64,000 nt of DNA from Microbotryum silenes-acaulis (lineage: Eukaryota > Basidiomycota > Microbotryomycetes > Microbotryales > Microbotryaceae): assembly GCA_003665825.1 (NCBI GenBank), contig QPFY01000003.1, forward strand, positions 1,798,001 through 1,862,000, in the 5' to 3' direction. A model generated the notes under the pieces. The model was not told the origin of the DNA and ran no database searches. It worked only from the letters and a program-made list of their open reading frames with translations. Each line of letters begins with the position of its first letter. Within the stretch, counting starts at the first letter, position 1. Positions 56,464 to 64,000 of the stretch are shown piece by piece. The translations under genes were made by a program, and so were the position numbers.

Positions 56464-59400
56464 TCATAGCTCGTCCTTGACCGGCACGACGACCGTGTCT
56501 TGGACATGCTCCCCAACGGGCCTCAACTCGACCTTTTCACCCTCGTCACTCTTCTCCTTGACGAACGCGTCCAATTCCTCCTTTTGGCCTTTGGCCTGAC
56601 CCAACTCATCCGCCTTACCACCGAACACTCCCACCCCTTCATCCTTCTCCATCCCACCAGTCTGTGTCTGTTCCGCCGCGACCCTCTTCGCCAACGCAGC
56701 GACCTCATCATCGTAAACCGTCCACTCGGGGATCAACCTCTTGGCCCTTCTCAACTTGGGTTCATGAGTCAAAGGGTTATTACACAGATCGATGGTCTTG
56801 GCCTGCGCGAGCGAAGCGTCCGAACACCACGTCTCGCACCACAACCAAGATTGATCGAGCGTGTAGATCGGGATTTGGTCCTGCATGTCATTGGGCAGAT
56901 CTTGGTCGAGGTTCGCTAGCGATCTGGGGTCGGCGGAAAGACCTTGATATTGTTGACGTAGACGGTCGCCGGCGGCCATGGCGCGGAAACGGTCAAGGTC
57001 GACGACGTACAAAGCTGAAATGTGGTAAGGCTTGCCGCGGAGATGGTCTGGAGTCAAAAATGATCGAATTAGCACGGAGGTTTGCATAGCAGGCTTTGCG
57101 GGGGCCGATTCACCTCTCCAATAGCCTGACTTCCAGAATCGGAAGCGGTCCATCTCGGCTCGATCGTCTCCCATGGGAGTGTAAGCGTCTGTAAAGGACG
57201 TCTCACTTCGTCAGCAACACGAACAGAAACAAAGTCGTCAAAGGATTTGACGAAAGAACTGACATGGTGCTCCTTGAAGATCAAGATCGACCAATTGCTT
57301 CAAGTCCGTCCGAACAATCTGCGAGACACTCACAGGTCAGGCCACGAGTATTGAATACCCTTGCCCCTTAGTCAAGCACTGACCTGATCCGAATCGACAA
57401 AGATGACCCTCTCCAATTCGAGAGGGAACAACACGTCCAAGAATAAGATCTTGTAACCCCAAATGGTCCTCTGTTTCTCCTTTTGGGCCCTCAACCAATG
57501 CGGCCACTTGTACGTCACCAACTCGTACTCGAACCCATACTCTTTCGCGAGATGAGGGATGAAGGCTCGAAAGGAAGGCGAGAGGAAGTTTTGAATGAAC
57601 CAGAACTTGACGGTCGATTGGGTGTGTCGCATGACCGAGACGACCATGAGGAACGCCATGCGTTCGTACAAGAGCCCCGAAGCGACGGTAAAGACATTGA
57701 TCTCGGCTTTTTTCTTGATCGCGAGCTCGGACTTGTGCAAGAAAGGGAATCTGCACAGTGAGAAGTGAGACCCAGGTTCAGCGACTCCCGCCAAGAGCAC
57801 GTTCCTATCGGATTGTGCACGTACAAATTCTTGACCCGATTAACAACACTCTCCTGTGGGCCCTTCTTCGCCACGCCCTTGTCCGTATCATCCAAAAGCT
57901 GCGTCAATTCATGCCCCTTGTTCCTCTTGAACTTGGGGAACAACGTCACCCCTTCAAAAGTCGTCACAAGGATCTCATCACCCGCTTCTTCTATGCTTCG
58001 GGAGCTCCAGCCTTCGGCGCCGGTCGTTTCGATCGAGTAGACTTGAGAACTTTTGCCTTCCCTGATAGCGAGGCGCCAGGGTCCGGGACTGGCCTTGAAT
58101 TGGAAATAGCCTAGGTTGGCCATGACGATCGTACTGCGGATCATCGTCATCAGAACACCCATCACATGTCAGTCAGCTGTCGAGCCACCACTAGGCCCAA
58201 GAGCGAACCTATCCTAAACTCACTCGACTCGGTGTTGGTCCTCCTCCCCCGTCCCCTCCTTCACCAACTCCAACTGCAATCCCCTAGGTGGTGTATTCCC
58301 CGGCGTCTCCCTCGCATGCCCCTCCACCACCAAATTCTCCAGCTCGAATTCGGCCTCGACGCCTGCCTTCCTCGCCCAAAGCGGCAAGTCCTTCAACCGA
58401 ATGTTATCGAGATCATGGACCGATTTCTTAGGGAACGCAAGCCAGGCTTTTGGTGTGTCCATCGCGAAAGTGAAAAGGACGTCTTCGGGGAGGTCGGTGA
58501 ATTGGACCTGGGGGGGTTGCTCGCGGCCTGTGGAAGGGTCGAATTGAGGAGAGGAAGCAAAGGTGAAAGCGTAGAACCTCTTGATAGGTAGATCCTGATT
58601 CTTCATCAGAGGAATCAGGTGAACCCTCAAATGTACCGAGTCGAGTTTCGAAAGCGTTTCGATTATCGGCGCCCATCTTTGAGCTAATTCCGTCGCAGGG
58701 TCGACCACCACAGCGATTTCAAACATCGCTTTTTCCTCGTTCGGACCAATGATAGCCGAATGCTCAGCTTGGAACTCGAGATAATCCCTCGATCGCTCAA
58801 TCGACTCTTCGCCCGCTAGACCACCTGATGGATCAACCTCGTACGCTTGGGTAATGACCGACGTCGCGAGCGCGACCATGTGAGCCCAACTCGATCGATC
58901 GAGTGAATGGAGGTCCAAATCGACGTTACGTAACGCTTCGACGACAGCATCGATCCTTTCCTCTCGTTCGTACGAGACCAAATTTTCCAAATCCGCGATC
59001 GTCAAATCATCCTTTTTCAATGGCCCCACCACACGACCATTAACGACGACCCCCGATTGACCGCTTTCGAACCCAAAACGTTTGGCCATCACCATCGCCG
59101 AAGTCCACCATTCCCGAGCCAAGATGGACGTCTTGTGATTTGCACCGAGTTTGACGTGCTTCTTGATGGGGTTTTCGTCGTCCCATGAGCCCAATATGAG
59201 TTGACTGACGTCGTCGATGTTGGTTTGATTGATATCGAGGCGGACGAAGCGAGAGAGTTCGGAAGGTAAGAGTTCGACCAATTCGTCGTCGGCGTGCAAG
59301 AGGTAAATCAAATTCGAGACGGCCCAACGCGAAGGGAACTCTTGCTCGTCGTTGAGCGTGGGGTTATGGAGTAGACTGACCCTCGCTTCAGGGTGGGCTT

Positions 59401-62400
59401 GGACGTATTCCAACGCCGTGTGTACGAGTTGGCGTCCATCACTGGAATCTAAATCCGCCACGACATGAAGGCTGACGACTTGATCCAACTCGACGCCCTC
59501 CCCGAGCTCTGAGCCTTGCTCATCCTCCAAAGAAGGTGCCGCCTCGATCCACGTCCCTTCAACGAAACCCCTCTCAACCCCCTCGAGCACCTCCACAAGG
59601 TTCACCACCTTCAAAGGATTGGTCTCACTCGTAAACACGAACCGATTCCTCCTCTTGTGCGTCGTCGGAAGGTCATAAAATAAATTATCCACGTCCGTCT
59701 CCGAGGTGAGTTTTCCGAAATAAACTTCTTGTTGCTCGTATTGGACATGCGCGGATAAGGTTTGTTGCAAGTGTTGGGCCCATTCCTATGGGAGGTGGAA
59801 TCGTTCAGTTCGTTTTGATCAGTGGAATTGGAGGTCCAAATCCGTCGGATCACAGCACGAGAGCAATTACCCACCTCATCAAACTCAAAGAAAGCGCCAT
59901 TGATCAAGAACGCTCCAACCGAGCTCGCTTCATCGCTCCCCGCGACACCCAATCGCTTTGCATAAGCTTTTGCCTTGTTGATCCGTTCGACCCCAATCGG
60001 TAGTTCAAGGACCTGTGCGAACGACGCCAACTGTCCACCAGAAAGGTGCGTGTTTTCCGATATGAACGTTTCGTACGTCTTGCGTAGATGAGGGGTGGTA
60101 ACGCGGTCTGTATGAAGGGTGTCGAGGAGCTGGTGGGAAATCACATCATAGTCAGCAAAAACAAAAGGCACCTTGCACTCTCCGCTCCTTGGACCCCAAC
60201 CTCACCTGTCCCAAGAACCTCATCGTCCCCCCTCGCCCAATCGCCTCCGTCAAATACCAAAACACCTTCGCGAACGTCTCTTCCGTACTCTCTTCCCTAT
60301 CCTGCCCTCCACTTTGGCCCAACTTGGGCACCAAGCCGAACCTTATCGGGATTCCCCCCGAAACAAAGTTTTGAACCTGCCTCGTCAAAAATTGCAGTGC
60401 CGCAGGTTGGGTAAGGTCGAGTATGAATACGGCTTGGTTAAGGTTGAGCGCGACGCTGTTCATTTGTCCCGGATAGATGGGTTGTAAGAGCTGTGCAAAG
60501 AACAAAGTAACAACCCGCGAATCAGCCTTTTCGAAGCCTCCGATCATCCAAATGCGTCGTTCCCCTCCTCGCACCTCACCTTTTTCAAATCCTTCCCCCA
60601 ACTCTGATACTTCCTATCCTTCTCCAAATCGTTCCACCAAAATACCACCCCCCTACCTTCTTCCCGATCACTCGCATCGAACAAGTGACCTAACACATGA
60701 CTCGAAACCCTACCCGAAGGTTCTGTAACGATTTTTCCACCTGGTTTCATCGCTTTGGAAATCAAAGGGTTCATGATGATTCCTCGAACTTGAAATGGGG
60801 AGATTTCGAAAAGGGGAAGATCTTCTTGGTTGGGGTTGGTGAAGAGATGTTGGAGTTGGGTTAAGAATTTGCGTTCTTTTCTCATTAACCTGACTAAAAC
60901 GAAGGGGTCGACTTGCGCTTCGGGGATACGGACTCCGTTCAATTTGAAGGAGGGTTGCAGACCCGTTGGTAGAAGACTGTTCGTCTGGATCTCTTGTAAT
61001 AAGTCGATTGGGACGGTCGGAACGAGGGAGGAGAGTTTGGAAGCGAGGAGGGGGAAGGATGAGGTGAGGCGCGTAAAGGCGCTCAAGGGTGAAGGGTCGG
61101 AGAGAATGTAGGAAGTTGATCTAACGCCGAGGAGGGGGATATCTTTTTTCTTAATGGGCTCCATCTTGATCGCTTCGGAGAACTCGATCGATTCGTCATT
61201 GATGACGCCCTGGGTCCCTTCGCCCGAAGTCAGTCGATCATCAATAGCGAGGTAGTCGGATTTCTTGATGTCCAATCCTGCTCCATAGCCACTCAACACC
61301 AACGGTTCGTGCGCAAACCCAGCGGCTGACTTCCATCTCAACGCATATTCGATCCGCGGCGGTTCTTGTACGGCGAGACGGGTGAGCAGTTCGTACCACT
61401 CGATAAAGGCCGGTGACGAGGGCGAGGCGTAAAAGATGACGAGTGGGGGTGGGGCCGAGGTCGAGGTCGAGGTCGAGGTCAAGGTAGGTGGTCGGGGCGA
61501 AAGGTGGTCGAAAGGGTACACTTTGGGTCGGTTCGAGCTGTTGCTAAAGAAGGGCGGCGGGACATGAAACGCAAAGGATCAGAATCTGCGGTGTGGCCCC
61601 CCACATGGCCCCCACTTTAGACTGCGCGCGCAGACGTACCCCGTGTTGGGCAAGGACAATCCCCCTTTTGCGTGCATTTGTTCCTCTCCTAGAACGTTCC
61701 AAAACTCTGCAACCGAACATAGCCTATAACCACCGACTTGGACCCAATTATCACACTCGGACTGCGGCGCCTCGTGAGCGACCGAGCCTGTGCCCGTCGG
61801 CGTCGGCGTCGGCGTCGTCGAGGCCCAAGCCCTCTTAGCCACGACCTCCATCGCCTGTAACCTTACGCTCGCCTCTTTCAGGCCCATCGCCAACCCCAAC
61901 GACTCGACCAGAGCGTTCGAATGACTCGGATCGTTCTGGTCGAGAAAGTGGTGCAATTGATGCGAAAGCACGGTCCAAGCTCGGGAGGGATCGTGCACGG
62001 CGGTGGCGGAGGTGGAGGGTGAGGATACGGTGGGTGAGGTTGTGAGAAGGGTCGATGCGTTGGATTGGATAAGGTGGGTTAGGAAAGGGTGTAGGAGCTG
62101 TCGGTCTTCGGTGGCGAGCGATTCGCTGCGAGAAAGGGGCACGAACGTCGTTCTCACCCGGGGGTTCAATTTCGAGTTCCACCAGCGCGACCGACCAGAG
62201 AATCATAACTCACAGGTACTGTACGACCAACGACGAAGCCGCCCACGGAGTCTTGATTCGAGCCTGGACCGAACGAGCACCGCCCGAGCTCGAGCTCGAG
62301 GTCGACGACGGACTGCCAGCAACACAGGTCTGCATCACCGACACCCAACCGAGAACGATCACAAGCATCATCGAGCTCGTGGTCGCCGGTAACGGTTGCC

Positions 62401-62434
62401 GGTAAACTGTGGACGAACGAGGTCCAAAACGCAT
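56464..62434 (-). CDS. UDP-glucose:glycoprotein glucosyltransferase (UGGT)
   Basis: ER-lumenal folding sensor that reglucosylates misfolded glycoproteins. Eleven exons (62434-62214, 62125-61640, 61543-60580, 60490-60206, 60129-59875, 59785-58224, 58133-57825, 57750-57384, 57318-57264, 57188-57114, 57047-56464) give 1720 aa. A hydrophobic stretch at residues 23-40 ([18 protein letters not shown]) is the signal peptide; ATG at 62434, or the internal ATGs at 62371/62368, could be the start. Thioredoxin-like folding-sensor region: [45 protein letters not shown]24 catalytic domain: [35 protein letters not shown] (D-x-D at 1480/1482), [35 protein letters not shown]. The protein ends in KDEL, the ER retrieval signal. 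It is divergent from LSM8. Confidence 0.95.
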
Positions 62435-62861
62435 GGCTGTGGCGCGTGTACGAGGCGGTTGGCGTCGTTGAAGCCGAGAAACGGACCAAGAGTGACGTGG
62501 ATCAGGAGCACGCGCGCCCGAGGGAATATGCCATTAGAATCGGGCAATTGGAATCGGGAAGCTAATACGAATGGGCGGCTGGCTGTATGCGGTGGCGCGG
62601 GCGAGAGGCAGCCGGCAGCCATCGCGCGAAAGGAACGCGCCGAGTCACGCTCTCGATCCTTTATCCTCGACCTATTATCCCCTCACCCCGTCACTTGGGA
62701 TCCCTGGTTCACCTCAAATCAGAAGAGCGTCTCTTGGTCATTTCGCCACTGTATCACAGCTCAGGAAACGGACACGACGGAGCGACGCCGGTAGAGTGTC
62801 TTGAGCTTCGTGCGAGAGAGAGAGAGAGAGCGTGTGTGTGTGAGGGCACAAAGGGTTAGAA
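62435..62861. promoter_or_regulatory. Divergent promoter UGGT / LSM8
   Basis: About 430 bp; carries an AG/GT simple sequence tract at 62812-62842 just upstream of the LSM8 leader exon. No gene. Confidence 0.5.
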
Positions 62862-63577
62862 AGTGAGTAGTACAACAGCTTCTCCCGAACGAAAGATCAC
62901 CACTTGCTCACCGAGCTGACCCTGGTCTGCACCGTACAGTGAGCGCCTTAACCGCTTACGTCGACAGTCCGTTGGCAATCCTCTCCCTCTCTTCCGTGCT
63001 GCCTATCCTTTACCCACCAACCCTGACCCATTCTCATTTCCCTGCTCCTCACAGAACGCGTCCTCGTCATCACCCAAGACGGTCGAACAATAGTAGTACG
63101 TGTCCACCCCACCCGACCTCTTTCCCACCCGCTCCTCGAACCCTAAACAAAGCCTCCCTCCTTGCTTTCCTTCCTCAGGGCACCTTCGCCGGTTTTGACC
63201 AAACGACCAACATCATCCTCTCCTCCTCTACGGAAAGGATCTACTCTCTCGACGAAGGTGTCGATGAACAAGCATTGGGTCTGTTCGTCGTAAGAGGGGA
63301 TAACATCGTACGTTACGAATACGAAACCTTCGACCCGAATAACCCCCGAAACCTGCATTTCATTCTAAACCCCCCTCTTCTTCCCCATCATCGTTCAATC
63401 CCCATCTCGAATCGGATCCTCCTCTTCGCACTTTTTTTTTTTCGTAACTTTTCATCAACGCTACACGCGTTGCCGTCGATCGCGTAGACGTTGATCGGTG
63501 AATTGGACGAAGTAGCGGATAAAGCTGTCGACCTCTCGACCGTTCGTGCAGAACCGATACAGGAGATCGTACATTAG
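62862..63577 (+). CDS. LSM8: LSM8, U6 snRNA-associated Sm-like protein
   Basis: Subunit that defines the nuclear Lsm2-8 ring binding the U6 snRNA 3' end. Coding exons: 62862 (one base), 62940-62966, 63055-63095, 63179-63307, 63488-63577; 95 aa, normal length. Sequence MSALTAYVDKRVLVITQDGR, then GTFAGFDQTTNIILSS (Sm1), then GLFVVRGDNI (Sm2), LSTVRAEPIQEIVH at the end: clearly LSM8. No ATG lies at the start of the conserved sequence; instead, TGAGCGCC follows a CAG acceptor at 62937-62939, and a strong donor GTGAGTAG at 62863 follows an A at 62862. Splicing gives A|TG, a start codon split by an intron. The only alternative in the frame is GTG at 62939. Confidence 0.9.
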
Positions 63578-64000
63578 TAGATTCGGGATCTCGTACTCTT
63601 TCGCTTGGGTTTATTCCCCAAGACGATCTTGACCCGAACAAAAGAAGGGCAATCGTTCCTGGATAGGTACGGCACCGTCGTCGGGGAAGGGAGATGGAAT
63701 GAATAGAAAAGGGAAGGGGGAGAGCGGTGATGACTCTACACGGAAGATGATGTGGAACTTTTCGCAAAGACTGAACTGAAAGGCGTTCTTTGTATAATAA
63801 ATGACAAATGTTTCTACAAGATTTCGCGAATGAAGGGTGAAATTGATGACCATGACGGGCAATTCATCAACGAGTCGAGAAGGAGAGAAAAGACGGCTCA
63901 AATCGAGAGGGTTCGCAAGTCATCTCGCAACACCCTAACGGCACGGCAACTCACCATCATTTTGATAGATAATAACTTCATATACAGCACTAGAACGACC
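63578..64000. other. 3' flank of LSM8; no gene seen
   Basis: Open frames on the minus strand (63611-63901) translate to nothing recognisable. The last 50 bp are AT-rich. Confidence 0.5.

Noticed and set aside
57515..58165. 216-codon minus-strand ORF as an alternative UGGT reading
   Set aside because: It begins correctly (exon 7) but reads through the intron at 57824; the frame after that loses the conserved GT24 sequence, which the spliced model keeps.
1..64000. tRNA genes, rRNA, CRISPR arrays, prophage or conjugative elements
   Set aside because: I looked for B-box-like GGTTCGAnnCC in tRNA context, rRNA cores and spaced short repeats and found none convincing; the region is fungal chromosomal DNA. 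A tRNAscan run would be decisive for small tRNA genes I could have missed.

Overview
The window is nuclear DNA from a filamentous or yeast-like fungus, most likely a basidiomycete. Genes are packed tightly on both strands and are cut by many short introns (mostly 50-110 nt) with GTRNGT donors and CAG/TAG acceptors. Coding DNA is GC-rich. There are no operons, ribosome binding sites or CRISPR arrays, and I saw no tRNA or rRNA gene. A pucciniomycete/microbotryomycete-type genome is my best guess, but nothing here proves the class. All gene models below were spliced by hand. For every complete gene the exon phases add up to one open frame.

Layout. 1-631: 5' end of cytosolic leucyl-tRNA synthetase (-). 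632-6038: a gene-poor island holding two small unrecognised ORFs, a 151-bp hairpin element, interleaved direct repeats and AT-rich repeats. 6039-8019: S-adenosylmethionine synthetase (-). 8020-9826: no intact gene, but a relic of an ABC transporter. 9827-14928: full-length ABC-B (MDR/STE6-type) transporter (-). 16297-18675: prolyl-tRNA synthetase with an N-terminal YbaK-like domain (-). 19654-21590: secreted cysteine-rich repeat protein (+). 22319-22807: RPB10 (+), convergent with a rhodanese/Cdc25-like phosphatase at 22938-23669 (-). 23963-30454: ZW10/Dsl1-like vesicle tether with a very long disordered tail (-), divergent from allantoinase at 30850-32632 (+). 33224-36861: RAD54 (-), divergent from RAD52 at 37158-39268 (+). 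39818-43213: VPS16 (-). 45165-52596: three tandem FucP-type sugar transporter genes (+). 53161-56319: mitochondrial iron-sulfur L-serine dehydratase (+), convergent with UDP-glucose:glycoprotein glucosyltransferase at 56464-62434 (-). 62862-63577: LSM8 (+), divergent from the glucosyltransferase.

Functional links. RAD54 and RAD52 are both Rad51 cofactors in homologous recombination. They share a 296-bp bidirectional promoter with two ACGCGT (MCB) boxes, which suggests joint G1/S expression. VPS16 and ZW10/Dsl1 both belong to SNARE-tethering complexes (HOPS/CORVET and the Dsl1 complex). The transporter array is a 2956-bp unit repeated without any difference I could see, cut inside the genes, as expected of unequal crossing-over between tandem paralogues.

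Most unusual points: two genes (RAD54 and LSM8) whose start codon is itself split by an intron; a 6-nt microexon in RPB10; the perfect transporter array; the tryptophan/acid motif tail of the ZW10-like protein; and a bacterial-type Fe-S serine dehydratase with a predicted mitochondrial presequence.
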